This document shows, one piece after another, positions 7,638 through 17,132 of a DNA stretch of 64,000 bases. Source of the DNA: an uncultured Acetatifactor sp. (GTDB lineage: Bacteria; Bacillota; Clostridia; Lachnospirales; Lachnospiraceae); NCBI GenBank assembly GCA_947627535.1, contig CANQWM010000007.1, positions 48,523-112,522 of the forward strand, given 5' to 3'. A program made the position numbers and the translations under genes. How positions within the stretch are numbered: position 1 is the stretch's first letter; every line of letters begins with the position of its first letter. The notes beneath the pieces were generated by a model. The model was not told the DNA's origin. It saw nothing but the letters and a program-made list of their open reading frames with translations, and made no database searches.

Positions 7638-9491
7638 TCATTCTGCCGCATGGACGGCTGACTGTTCCCTCTGTTCATCTGTGCACTCTTCCGTATCTGC
7701 GTCATCTAAATCGTATTCTCCACCATCCCACTTTTCGTCCTCATATCCCAATTCAAACTCCTCGTCTCCATATCCCAATTCAAACTCCTCATCTCCATAT
7801 CCCAGTTCAAACTCCTCATCCTCCCCATATCCCAGTTCAACCTCTTCTTCGTCCCACGACCGGCGCTCATACGGATCCTGTATCACACTTTCAGGCAGAT
7901 CGCCCCCGTCAAGCTCACCATCAAAATCGTCCCTGTTTTCCCCGGCCCACGTATCAATCCCGTCCGCCCAGGCCCACGTATCGATTCCATCCGTCTCGAT
8001 CAGGTCTTCCTCCGTATATCTGTAATCTTCCGACAGATCGGTTTCCAGTTCCGTTTCTTCCGGAGGAAGGAATTTCCCGTAGGTCCAGCCCACCTGTCCG
8101 TAAATCTCCCTGTAAGAATCGATCATCTGACGGATCTGATAACTGTTTGCGACCCTCTTATATCCGTTTTCCCCCATTTCCTGACGAAGGCGCGGCGACT
8201 TCCCCATTTCCACCATTGCGGCAGCCAGTTCCGCCGTATTCATGATATGGCACAAAATACCCGCTGTTCCATAATTGTCCTCACCGTAAATCAATTCCCT
8301 GCAGCAGCCCACATCTGTAGATATCACCGGTTTTCGGGCGGCGAAGCTCTCCAGGATCGTTAAAGGCTGTCCTTCGCTGATGCTTGTCAGTATGGTAAAA
8401 TCCATCCGGCCCAGGTATTCCGTCACATTGACCCGCCCCGTAAAGATCACATCCTCCACATTGAGCGCATCCACCAGGTCAAAACACTCTTTCGCATAAT
8501 CCTCATCTTCATCCGTAGGTCCCATGATCCACAGCTTCAGGTTATCCAGTTTTTCCTTTGCAAACGCGAAGGCCCGTATCATGGTCTTGACGTCTTTAAT
8601 CGGCGCCACCCGCAGCACTGCCCCGATATTGACGTACTTTTCATCTTCAGCTGTCTTTCCCGGCAGATTCTGAAACCGTTCCATATCAATGCCGTTAGGT
8701 GTGATCCGGATCTTCTGTTCCGGACACCCCAGACCGATCTGAAGCTCCCTGGCATGGGTGTAAAGGCAGGTTACGGCATCCGCCCGGGAATAGGCGAGCA
8801 TGGACATCTTCCGGAACTGGTCAATCCAGATATTTTTATAAATGCCCGCCACCCAGCCTGCCTTCAGAATCTCCTCCTCCCGCTCTCTCGTATAGATACC
8901 ATGCTCCGAAATCACCAGGGCGCTGCGGTAAAAATGCTTCGCCATGCTTCCCAGCACTCCGGCATATCCGGTAGCCACGCAGTGATAGATATCCGCCTTG
9001 GGAAGCGGTGTTTTCAAGATCAGAAACAATGGCAGGAAAATGGAACGCATCGTCCACAGGAAATCTGAAAAAACGATCTGAGGGTAACGGTATTTGTAAC
9101 ACTCCTGCACAATATGCAGGAAATCCGCTCCCATCAGCAAATCGTCAATGGAAAAGCTTTCCTTCTGGAACATGTCAAAAACCGTGTCCCAGTCCACATC
9201 CTGATTCAGAATAATGTTTCGCAGCGCCAGGTATTCACGCTTGTTTAACCTGGTACGATTTCCCTTTTTCTTTCCGCCCTCCCAGTCCAGATCGCTTAAG
9301 TAGGATTCATACACTGTTTTCACATTGGGCGGCAGTTCATAGGCGAACTTTCCTCTCATGGAACGGTCAGGGACCACAGCCAGAACACTGAAATCAACGT
9401 TCGGAAAAGACCGGATCATACTGTTTATCCATCCCGATACGCCGCCGACCACATAGGGATAGCAGCCTTCGGCGATAATGCATATCTCCAT
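7638..9491 (-). CDS. pelF: PelF-like GT4 exopolysaccharide synthase with acidic repeat tail
   Basis: 617 residues. Residues 1-~480 match PelF (DUF3492 N-terminus plus GT4): EGCYPYVVGGVSGW at the start, SEHGIYTREREEEI near 195, VLRVAPIKDVKTMIRA near 285, and the donor-site SEGQPLTILE. PelF polymerises the Pel backbone from UDP-GalNAc/GlcNAc-type donors in the cytoplasm. Residues ~490-617 are an acidic tail that ordinary PelF proteins (about 500 residues) lack, including four copies of a 9-residue unit (DEEFELGYG). AGGAGAGG is 4 nt before the ATG. The stop codon is embedded in the leader of pelG. Confidence 0.93.
   Translation of the reverse strand: MEICIIAEGCYPYVVGGVSGWINSMIRSFPNVDFSVLAVVPDRSMRGKFAYELPPNVKTVYESYLSDLDWEGGKKKGNRTRLNKREYLALRNIILNQDVDWDTVFDMFQKESFSIDDLLMGADFLHIVQECYKYRYPQIVFSDFLWTMRSIFLPLFLILKTPLPKADIYHCVATGYAGVLGSMAKHFYRSALVISEHGIYTREREEEILKAGWVAGIYKNIWIDQFRKMSMLAYSRADAVTCLYTHARELQIGLGCPEQKIRITPNGIDMERFQNLPGKTAEDEKYVNIGAVLRVAPIKDVKTMIRAFAFAKEKLDNLKLWIMGPTDEDEDYAKECFDLVDALNVEDVIFTGRVNVTEYLGRMDFTILTSISEGQPLTILESFAARKPVISTDVGCCRELIYGEDNYGTAGILCHIMNTAELAAAMVEMGKSPRLRQEMGENGYKRVANSYQIRQMIDSYREIYGQVGWTYGKFLPPEETELETDLSEDYRYTEEDLIETDGIDTWAWADGIDTWAGENRDDFDGELDGGDLPESVIQDPYERRSWDEEEVELGYGEDEEFELGYGDEEFELGYGDEEFELGYEDEKWDGGEYDLDDADTEECTDEQREQSAVHAAE
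7735..7850. repeat. 27-bp in-frame tandem repeat in pelF
   Basis: About four imperfect copies of a 27-bp unit encode E-L-G-Y-G-D-E-E-F in the PelF tail. Copies differ by single bases, and one has an extra GAG-type codon. Such repeats can change length by slippage without shifting frame. Confidence 0.85.
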
Positions 9492-9560
9492 ATTTCCTCT
9501 CCTGCTGCCGCAGACACCCTGCCTGCAGACGTATCTTTTGCCGTACAGCTCAACAATAAA

Positions 9561-11390
9561 CTAATCCGGTTCATAATTCAAGATACCCCGTTCTTTTTCC
9601 AGAGTAATTTCCACACTGTCGCTCAGTGCATGAACCAGATAGGCGTCCGTCTCCGCTTCCTGATACTCGCCGCCCGAAATATCGGCAATACGCTCCCCAT
9701 GCGTCCGCAGCAGGAACCATCCTTCGCCGGCATGAAACAATTTCAGCCGAATGATATCTCCTTCCCGCTCATCCTGATAACCCAGGTTCAGGAAAGAACG
9801 AATCCGGGCATCGCTCTCGGACAACGTTGTATTTTGAAATTCTGAAAAGGGCTTCCAATAGGTGTCCAGATTACTGACCATGTCTTCCGATGCGTTTTCC
9901 CACCTGTCCTCCTCGTCCTCAGGCCAGAGGATATTGTGCATATCCACCAGTGTATTGGAATATCCAAGAGCCGTTTCGTAACACTTCAGGCGCAGGTTAT
10001 CCGAATACTTATGTACCGGCGCCAGCGTCGTAATGCTCTGCAGGGTTACGTCGTCATTATAGTAGGATACCACCGGCACATTCTCCTGGGTCTCGCAGGC
10101 AATGGTTCTAACGTTTTTCAGGAAGGTCCGGTCTGACAGTTCGCGGCCCAGCCGTTCCAGATCCTGCTCCTCAGCAAACACTGCGCCGAAAAGATACGGT
10201 TCACCCGCCGAATTATAAAACGCGTCGTCGTTTTCCAGCTTATCCGCCAGGTCCGTGTCCGTGGCATGGGTCAGAGAAAGTCCCGCTTCGGCATTTGATT
10301 CTCTGAACTGCTGCAGATAAAAGGGAATCGTTTCCGCAACAGGCTCCACGCCGTCCGTATAGTCATATTGAGCCGCCATAAGACAGGTCAGACGGTACTG
10401 ACTCCGCAGCGCCATTCCGGAAAGGGCAGGCCAGAATACATTCTGTTGGATTCCCTTTGTGTCCCTGCTGTACAGTTCCTGCATCTTCGTATCGTTTTCT
10501 CCTGCAAAGTCCGGAAAATCTGCTATCAGAATATTCTGTGCGTTTATAATAGGATAAATCGCATAGGAATCCGCCTCATACATCATCGCATCCAGAATGC
10601 CGATCCCCTGCATGCTGTCCATATAATTTCCGTTTACAACAAACACGCTTGCCTGATGGTAGCCGTTTCTCCATATCAGCCCCGGAAAATACTCATTTTT
10701 CGCTTCGACATCCTTCAGAAGCTTATCCAGCTCCCCCACCATATAGGTCTTCGTTCCCCCGGCTGTAATATACCATGGGACGTTCAGCTCAAGGTCCTGT
10801 AATTTTTCCTGTTCCTCCGTCTCTGCCAGATACATGCTCTCCCCACCCAAAAGAAAACCGCTCAGCAGATGGATCCCCTCTACCTCTATATTGTCCTGCC
10901 GCACACTCTGAATGCCCAGAAGCTTCCGCAGTTCCCCGGAAGCTCTGATGACCTGCGGATCCGGCAGATTACAGAAAATCAGTGTGATTCCCAGTTCGGT
11001 AATCTCGTCAAAGGTCTCCATCGCGCCAGCCAGGTCAACCGCAGACGAGTCAACCAGGACAGCCTCAGGCAGGCTATCCCCGGAAACAGTGTAATCTTCC
11101 ACCCCGCCGCAGACCACCAGTCTCCTTTTCGTATATTCGCACCACTGAGAGACCACTGTTTCCACAGGACTGCCGCTTCCGGCAAAAAGCACGGCATAGC
11201 CGGCCTCCCCGCCGAACATATCGGAATCCTCCGCACGCCAGCGTCCGTCACCTGACAAAACCTCCCCGTCAAGATAAATATTTGTATTATAATTGCTCTG
11301 GCCTTCTCTCGCGACCTGTGAAAACTGAAACATGAAAAACATGACGGCCATCATCATCAGGATGCTGAAGAAGTTTCTCCGTGATACCAT
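9561..11390 (-). CDS. DUF2194 protein, PelA-deacetylase-like
   Basis: 609 residues. A basic start and one hydrophobic segment (residues 8-25) indicate a signal anchor, with the rest extracellular. The body fits DUF2194, the family found in Gram-positive pel loci and related to the deacetylase portion of PelA. Deacetylation gives Pel its positive charge. Residues about 50-190 look like a glutamine-amidotransferase-like alpha/beta fold (AVLFAGSG, ITLIFCNLPDPQV), followed by the deacetylase-like region (VFVVNGNYMDS, SLTHATDTDLADKLE). I did not identify a full catalytic Asp-His-His set with certainty. The ATG at 11390 has GAGAGG 4 nt upstream. It sits between the 845-residue membrane protein and pelF. 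Confidence 0.78.
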   Translation of the reverse strand: MVSRRNFFSILMMMAVMFFMFQFSQVAREGQSNYNTNIYLDGEVLSGDGRWRAEDSDMFGGEAGYAVLFAGSGSPVETVVSQWCEYTKRRLVVCGGVEDYTVSGDSLPEAVLVDSSAVDLAGAMETFDEITELGITLIFCNLPDPQVIRASGELRKLLGIQSVRQDNIEVEGIHLLSGFLLGGESMYLAETEEQEKLQDLELNVPWYITAGGTKTYMVGELDKLLKDVEAKNEYFPGLIWRNGYHQASVFVVNGNYMDSMQGIGILDAMMYEADSYAIYPIINAQNILIADFPDFAGENDTKMQELYSRDTKGIQQNVFWPALSGMALRSQYRLTCLMAAQYDYTDGVEPVAETIPFYLQQFRESNAEAGLSLTHATDTDLADKLENDDAFYNSAGEPYLFGAVFAEEQDLERLGRELSDRTFLKNVRTIACETQENVPVVSYYNDDVTLQSITTLAPVHKYSDNLRLKCYETALGYSNTLVDMHNILWPEDEEDRWENASEDMVSNLDTYWKPFSEFQNTTLSESDARIRSFLNLGYQDEREGDIIRLKLFHAGEGWFLLRTHGERIADISGGEYQEAETDAYLVHALSDSVEITLEKERGILNYEPD

Positions 11391-11398
11391 TTTCCCTC

Positions 11399-13936
11399 TC
11401 ATTCCGCCGTTTCCACAGCTCTATAGCCCCATGTGTTATACCCGTAATCCAACGCGAAATTATACAGACGGTTGGGATCCTGTTCCAGACGATAACAGAT
11501 GAAATTGTCTGTTTCCATATAAATATCCATTTCGTTCGGACAAAGCTGCCGGAATCTCTCTGCCCAGTAGTACATCCGCGACATGACAATCCAACGGTTC
11601 ATTCCCTGATATACGTTGATCCCGCTGCCCCGCGGCAGCATATAGGACGCCCCTTCCTCCGATATGGCCTGCCCGCTTCCGGCATAGGATACATTATAAT
11701 CTACAGGTATCTTCTCAATAAAAAAGTAGACTACCTGAGTAGGAATCCGGATCAGCGTGTCAGTGGGCGCCATCTCCATTTCCTGCAGAAAGGTGATGGT
11801 TTCATAGTGATATCCGTGATCCCATCCCATTCGCAGTTCATCATTGGCGGAGACGATCGTCCACGTAAAGTCCTTTTCGTTTTTAATAATATTTGTCAGA
11901 CAGACCACCGTCTCGTTCATTTCCTGGGCTCCGGTATGTCTTGGCTCCTTCAGGCATCCCGCGGTCACAGTATAATACAGAAAGCCTGCGACGCAGATTA
12001 GCGACAATCCGTTTAAAATTACCCTTCCGACCTTCCAGGCTTTCCCCCGCAGCGGGGAAAAAGGCAGATATAATACGGCGTCCAACGCAAAAGCCAGCGC
12101 CACCGGACAGGTATATGCGAAATAAATGCTTCCACGGTTACCGTCCATCAATGACGGCAGACCAAAGGTACTGGCGCTGAGCATCACACACATAAACAGC
12201 ATAGAAAGCCCCGTGGAGACCAGCATGGCTCCATAGCATACCTGCCGGGTCAGAATATAAAAGCCACCCATTCCGATCAGCCCCAGAAAGGAGATCATGA
12301 TCCAATGTACACCGTTTTGAAAGGGAAGGCTGAATACGTAATTTTGCAGCCTGTTTTCCATGGCACGCCATGCCCGGGTCACTTTTTCCCAAAAATTACC
12401 CCACTTCTCCCTCAGGCTCGGCGGCGGGGCGGACGGCACCGCCTGCTCCGCATAGGAATCCTGTGAGGGGATCGTCTCCGCAGTCCAGGCAGCAGATGAG
12501 TTTCCCTCCGGCAGTTCTCCTTCCGTCAGACCTTCTCCCGGAAGAAGTTCATTCCCGGTTCCTGCCGGTTCCGGTGTCTGCACCTCCTGCTGTTGCTGCG
12601 CGCTGCCTTTCCCTCCGAAAATGATATTCATTCCCCAGCCAAGAGAACCCTGAAGGGGCGTTCCACCCAGAAACGCGATCAGCATCGGCATAACCGCAAT
12701 GACTACACTGACCGTCACGGTGGATACCACCTTCCAGAAATATTTTTTCCTCAGAAACAGAAAAAAGTAACCGCAGGCCATGGCCGCACAGAAAATACCG
12801 GCAACCATCGTACCGTAAAAATGCACCGCCAGCGTCATGGAAAAGCTCATACAGAAACCTGCCAGTGCGAGACTGGCCGGGGAAAAGATATCTCTTTCCT
12901 TCTTTTTTCGTCTCTTCGCTTCTCTTTTTTCCTTCCTTGCCTGCTTCCTTGCTTCCTTTCCCTTTCCCTTTTCCTGCCCGGTTCTTCCGGTTTCTGTTTC
13001 CCCTTCCCGGCCCGCTTCGTTTACAGTCTCCGCTTTCAGTTCTTTCCTTCTCTCCTCGAAAAAAGCAAAGCCGAAATAGATTGCCGGCAGAATAAAGATA
13101 ATGCCGAACTCCTGAGGCAGCGTAGCGTAATACCTGGAATAGGTATGGCTTTTAAAATAGGTTCCCACCGCAAAGGCAAAGGTCCCTGCATAGGCCGAGT
13201 ACCTGGAACGACAGCACAGCCGGAGAACAGACAACAGCATCAGATGCAGCATCACATTCTGTACAAACGCAAAAATTCTCAGAAGTACAAAGGTTTCGAT
13301 TCCAAACACTGCATGAAGATAATAGATGACACAGTGGAAACCGTGGGGATACACTCCCGCCACAAAAATATCGTTGTCGCTCAAAGCGTTGATCCAGTAA
13401 TTATGCACCAGGAGATCCGACGCCTTATAGCCGTAATATTCCAGCAGGTTCGTCCCGTAAATATACCAGAGCCAGGCCAGCAGCAGCGCGATCAGCGTAC
13501 AGTCAAAAAAATGGTGTGACAGATAAAAGCCTGCCCAGCGGCAGAACCGGCACAGCAGCCCCCGCACCATGCCGCCGATTTTGTAGATACCCGTCCTGAT
13601 TCCCATCTGGCCGCCGGCCAGTCTGCGGAGCGATGTGGTAAAGTTTTGGAATTTTTCCTTTACGGGGATATGATTTACTTTTATCCGGATTATTATGGCA
13701 GGCAGGACCGTCCCCAGTATCAGCGTGACCGGATGCGATATCTTTAAAAGCTGCAGCAGGAAAACCAGATTCATGATGAAAAAGTTTCCGGTCATAAAGT
13801 ACAGCAGGAAGCGCTCCGGCGCCCTGTGACGACAGAGCTTTCTGCCGAATACAAATGCCGGCAGCCCCACCGTCACGGACAGGTAGGCGCAGGACATACC
13901 TGCCAGCTGACACAAAGTAAGTGTCGTCATCGACAT
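11399..13936 (-). CDS. Large polytopic membrane protein of the Pel-like operon, possibly GT-C fold
   Basis: 845 residues with about 12 hydrophobic segments. A long basic cytoplasmic insert (about residues 300-350, rich in K, R, E and G) and a Q/P/E/S-rich loop (about 455-520) interrupt the membrane domain. The last ~150 residues are soluble. The early motif YKASDLLVHNYWINALS followed by a loop and helices (YPHGFHCVIYYLHAVFG) resembles the first outer loop of GT-C glycosyltransferases, where an Asp is catalytic. I do not recognise a named family. AGGAGG lies 8 nt before the ATG at 13936. It is placed between the PelE-like and DUF2194 genes, a position with no equivalent in Pseudomonas pel, so it may elongate, modify or transport the polymer. 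Confidence 0.8.
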   Translation of the reverse strand: MSMTTLTLCQLAGMSCAYLSVTVGLPAFVFGRKLCRHRAPERFLLYFMTGNFFIMNLVFLLQLLKISHPVTLILGTVLPAIIIRIKVNHIPVKEKFQNFTTSLRRLAGGQMGIRTGIYKIGGMVRGLLCRFCRWAGFYLSHHFFDCTLIALLLAWLWYIYGTNLLEYYGYKASDLLVHNYWINALSDNDIFVAGVYPHGFHCVIYYLHAVFGIETFVLLRIFAFVQNVMLHLMLLSVLRLCCRSRYSAYAGTFAFAVGTYFKSHTYSRYYATLPQEFGIIFILPAIYFGFAFFEERRKELKAETVNEAGREGETETGRTGQEKGKGKEARKQARKEKREAKRRKKKERDIFSPASLALAGFCMSFSMTLAVHFYGTMVAGIFCAAMACGYFFLFLRKKYFWKVVSTVTVSVVIAVMPMLIAFLGGTPLQGSLGWGMNIIFGGKGSAQQQQEVQTPEPAGTGNELLPGEGLTEGELPEGNSSAAWTAETIPSQDSYAEQAVPSAPPPSLREKWGNFWEKVTRAWRAMENRLQNYVFSLPFQNGVHWIMISFLGLIGMGGFYILTRQVCYGAMLVSTGLSMLFMCVMLSASTFGLPSLMDGNRGSIYFAYTCPVALAFALDAVLYLPFSPLRGKAWKVGRVILNGLSLICVAGFLYYTVTAGCLKEPRHTGAQEMNETVVCLTNIIKNEKDFTWTIVSANDELRMGWDHGYHYETITFLQEMEMAPTDTLIRIPTQVVYFFIEKIPVDYNVSYAGSGQAISEEGASYMLPRGSGINVYQGMNRWIVMSRMYYWAERFRQLCPNEMDIYMETDNFICYRLEQDPNRLYNFALDYGYNTWGYRAVETAE

Positions 13937-13967
13937 GTTCTGCACCTCCTCTCCTGCCTTAAAAACT

Positions 13968-14879
13968 TTATAAAAATACCCTGATCAGTTCCAACGTCTC
14001 ACTGTCCAGTACCACCAAAGAATTTTTCAGCTCCTCCAGCACTTCAAAAAATCTTTTTTTCTGTCCGCTGTTAAAATAAAGCTTCAGCTGGCAGGAATAT
14101 GTGGCCAGAGAATTTGGGTACTGCGCCGCTGCCCTCTCGCACCATTTCTGGCAATCCTCGAAGTTTTCGATCTCCAGAAGCCGCAGGCTGACCGCCTCGT
14201 ACATCGCGCTTGTCATACGCCCCCTGTCCTTGATAAACAGGATCTCGCAGACCTGATCCATCATCTTTACGTAGTTTCTCTGTTCCATATCGGTAAACAC
14301 ATGCTGTGCCAGCACCTGATCCATATACTGCGCCAGCATCTCCGCGCAGCCCGCCTGATCGGTCCCTTCCCCTTCCGAAAGCACCATCTGATATTGCTTC
14401 TGCACATTCATCCGAAAATCGTTTAAGGCATCCTGCAGCACGGAAGCCGCATAGTGGGCCGTTTCGGTATCTTCACTGTTCAGGGCCAGCGCGATGGCCG
14501 CCAGGGACTTCTGGATATCTCCCCGTACCACGTCCATCATCATGGCCCGCAGGTTTTCCGTATCCGTGATCTCGATGGCTTCCTCCAGGGGGACAAGGTT
14601 GCGTTCGCTTTCCTCCGCATGGACATAGGTGCTCACCCGCTCCTTGCTGAATATGACATCCGCCAGATCAACGGGTCTCGAGAAAAATATTTTCAGTAAA
14701 ATAAAAGAAAGCAGGAAAAAACATGGTCCCACTACCGGACACAGGATCATGAGCAGAGTACGGTACAGAAAGCTTCTGCTTTTCTCTTTTTTCCGGAACA
14801 GATTCCACAGAAGATATATAAGCGCCACCAGCGTATTACAAATGAGAAGTATAATAAAACGGAACTCCTGTTCTGTCAT
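13968..14879 (-). CDS. PelE-like protein: two membrane helices plus TPR domain
   Basis: 303 residues. Two transmembrane helices (about 5-25 and 39-65) are followed by a cytoplasmic helical domain with TPR-like hairpins, e.g. MYEAVSLRLLEIENFEDCQKWCERA and LATYSCQLKLYFNSGQ. PelE in Pseudomonas has the same layout and forms the inner-membrane synthase complex with PelD, PelF and PelG. Primary sequence similarity to PelE is not obvious by eye, so the assignment rests on architecture and its place directly after the PelD-type gene. An upstream GGAAGGG lies near the ATG. Confidence 0.6.
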   Translation of the reverse strand: MTEQEFRFIILLICNTLVALIYLLWNLFRKKEKSRSFLYRTLLMILCPVVGPCFFLLSFILLKIFFSRPVDLADVIFSKERVSTYVHAEESERNLVPLEEAIEITDTENLRAMMMDVVRGDIQKSLAAIALALNSEDTETAHYAASVLQDALNDFRMNVQKQYQMVLSEGEGTDQAGCAEMLAQYMDQVLAQHVFTDMEQRNYVKMMDQVCEILFIKDRGRMTSAMYEAVSLRLLEIENFEDCQKWCERAAAQYPNSLATYSCQLKLYFNSGQKKRFFEVLEELKNSLVVLDSETLELIRVFL

Positions 14880-14926
14880 CCTGCAGCCAACCCTTCCTGA
14901 AGCCTGACGGCACCGAAGCGGAATCT

Positions 14927-17107
14927 CTATATTTCATCCACGATCCTGCTGTTATAGCCGGCCTCCGCAAAACGCTTTATTACATAATGGGCGTCCTCCC
15001 GCGCCGTATTGGGCAGCAGCGTATACAGCCCTCCGTCCTCCAGCATCCCTATATAGTCCGTCTGACGCAGTTTTCCTGACAGCTGCTTTCCCGCCTCCAG
15101 ATAAAGCGAAGGATCCGCCTCGATCTTCAGCACCGTACATTCCGTCAGCCCCTTTCCCTGCGCCTTCAGGTAAGCCTGCATCAGCCGTCCGAAAGCTTCA
15201 GACTCCAGCATACGTGTATCTTCCACATAACGCTGCGCTTCCAATACATTCAGATACCGGCTTGCGCGAAGGACCGCGTTCTGGATCAGGGCACTGATGA
15301 TCACAAGCTGATTGGCCTGGCCAAGTGTCATACTCTCCCAGGGAATTCCCCAGATCATCAGCAACATCTGCATTTGATCCTTATCATCAAAAATCGCGTT
15401 TGCCATCAACGGATATTTTTCGTCCAATTTGCGGTTGATAAATACCTTATGCTGGCACAGGGTTTCATAAAGTTCCCCCATCTGGGTATACTGGATGGAA
15501 TTCCCCAGCATTCTGGCTTTTTTGGACGTAAAAGAAAACAATCGCGCATATGCCCTGTTGGAGACGGTGTAGATGGCCACATCCTTGCTCTTGATCAGCT
15601 TTCCCAGCACTTCCGCGGCATAAAACAGCACTTCCTCCGGATTGTACTGGTCCAGCGCGGATGTGATGGTATAGATCTTTCCCACACTGTCGCTCTGGTT
15701 CACGATCTGAGTTTCCAATGCATCCTTCACCCGCACATTGCTGACATTGATATCCTGAATATCCCCCAGCTGCTGAGAAAGAAACGCTTTCTCCTCCACG
15801 CTTTCCTCACGCAGCTTTCTGATGGAATCCCTCATGTATCCTACTATCAGTCCCAATATGAACAGCTGCGTGATCCACACATAGGTATTGGCGTCCAGAA
15901 GGACATCAAATCCGGAGCGGTCGTACATCTGGCGGAAGCAGTAGCCCGCAACTGCAAGCACAGCGGAAAAGGTCGCCTGCTGCTGTCCATAAACAATAGC
16001 GAACAACAATACATACAGCAGATAAAAATCCAGATTGGCAAAATACCTGCTGCCGACAGCGCGGTTATTCATCATAAAGAACGGAATAAACGCCGCCATA
16101 TTCTCCAGGAAGGGCGCTACGGCGCGCAGGAACCATCCCGTTTTCTTCAGGATTCGCTGGAAAAGGGGCAGCTTTCCATCCTCCCCTGTCAGAAACGCAA
16201 AGCTGTTCTTTTTCATCTGGACAGCTATCTTCTTCACCGTATCCGCTACATTGCAGAAAAACGGGTTCCCAAATTCCGTATCATAAAGAAGATTGGACAG
16301 CACAACCCGCCTCCGGCCCTCCTGGGAAGCAGTGGAGACAATGCTGACATCCTCCCCCATCGCTTCCTGGACGATCTCCGCAAGCTGCTTCTGGGTGATC
16401 TCACTGGAAGAAGATATATTGTAAATTGCATGTTTGTGTTCCCTGCAGCATGCCGCCCGATAGACAAACTCCACCGCGTCATTTAAAAAAAGCAGAGAAA
16501 AAGCGGTATCTTCCTGATAGGTAACCGTCTTTTTCTCCAGCGCCTGAAGACACATTTCGCCGCAGATATCCGCCACATCCTTCCGGCAGCTGGGAATACT
16601 GTACAGATGATCCAGACGCAGCGTGATAATATCAAGATTTCTTGTGCGGCGGTAGCTCTCACACATTTCCTCTCCCTGTGCTAAAGCCATTCCCTTAAGC
16701 CCTTCGGGATTGGTCTCCGCCGTTTCCGGTATATTTTCCGGATAAAAGCCGCCGTAAACGGCATTGGAAGACAGGTAGATAAATCTGCCATGTTTCAGCA
16801 TGGCATAAGCCATCAGAAGGTTCATCAGACTGGAACTGAATTTAACCGACGCAGCCTCCTCGTTGTTCCACTGAAAATTAGAATCATGGGCGCCCAGAAA
16901 AACGGTGATATCCGGCTTCACGCTCTCAAAGATCTCATTCAGACAGCTGTTGTCATATGTAAAATTATAACGTTCAAATACCTTCTGGTAAGGTTGATTG
17001 CCAAACCTGTTTCCCGTGAGCAGATAAACCCTGTGCCCCTCCTTCTTAAACTTTATAATCAGATTATCAGCCAGGTTCCCGGCGCCGCCAATCAACAATA
17101 TGTTCAT
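14927..17107 (-). CDS. pelD: SDR-PelD fusion, c-di-GMP receptor of the Pel-like operon
   Basis: 726 residues. Residues 1-~300 are an extended SDR (epimerase-like) domain: GGAGNLADNL glycine-rich loop at 7-16 and YLSSNAVYGG at 111-120. The YxxxK catalytic pair is missing: the alignable positions are M140 and Q144. Residues ~355-425 hold the membrane helices. A short coiled coil and a GAF domain (~475-615) follow. The C-terminus is a degenerate GGDEF domain: an intact I-site RQTD at 681-684, then EDGGL at 690-694 where GGDEF should be. This is the PelD pattern: a catalytically dead diguanylate cyclase that binds c-di-GMP at the I-site and activates polymer synthesis. GAGAGG lies 5 nt before the ATG. 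It follows the PqqD-like gene by 25 bp. Confidence 0.87.
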   Translation of the reverse strand: MNILLIGGAGNLADNLIIKFKKEGHRVYLLTGNRFGNQPYQKVFERYNFTYDNSCLNEIFESVKPDITVFLGAHDSNFQWNNEEAASVKFSSSLMNLLMAYAMLKHGRFIYLSSNAVYGGFYPENIPETAETNPEGLKGMALAQGEEMCESYRRTRNLDIITLRLDHLYSIPSCRKDVADICGEMCLQALEKKTVTYQEDTAFSLLFLNDAVEFVYRAACCREHKHAIYNISSSSEITQKQLAEIVQEAMGEDVSIVSTASQEGRRRVVLSNLLYDTEFGNPFFCNVADTVKKIAVQMKKNSFAFLTGEDGKLPLFQRILKKTGWFLRAVAPFLENMAAFIPFFMMNNRAVGSRYFANLDFYLLYVLLFAIVYGQQQATFSAVLAVAGYCFRQMYDRSGFDVLLDANTYVWITQLFILGLIVGYMRDSIRKLREESVEEKAFLSQQLGDIQDINVSNVRVKDALETQIVNQSDSVGKIYTITSALDQYNPEEVLFYAAEVLGKLIKSKDVAIYTVSNRAYARLFSFTSKKARMLGNSIQYTQMGELYETLCQHKVFINRKLDEKYPLMANAIFDDKDQMQMLLMIWGIPWESMTLGQANQLVIISALIQNAVLRASRYLNVLEAQRYVEDTRMLESEAFGRLMQAYLKAQGKGLTECTVLKIEADPSLYLEAGKQLSGKLRQTDYIGMLEDGGLYTLLPNTAREDAHYVIKRFAEAGYNSRIVDEI

Positions 17108-17132
17108 ATGCCCTCTCCCCGGCTTTCACTGG

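Noticed and set aside
7735..7850. Tandem repeats considered as a CRISPR array
   Set aside because: There are no unique spacers between units, and the repeat is in frame inside pelF.
6721..8025. Long plus-strand open frame with Ser/Pro/Tyr repeats opposite pelF/pelG
   Set aside because: It is antisense to recognised pelG and pelF. The Ser-rich repeats are the mirror of the PelF DEEFELGYG repeats, and no ribosome site is present.
15374..16486. Plus-strand open frame of 370 codons
   Set aside because: Antisense to the SDR-PelD gene, which has clear domain motifs. No independent support.
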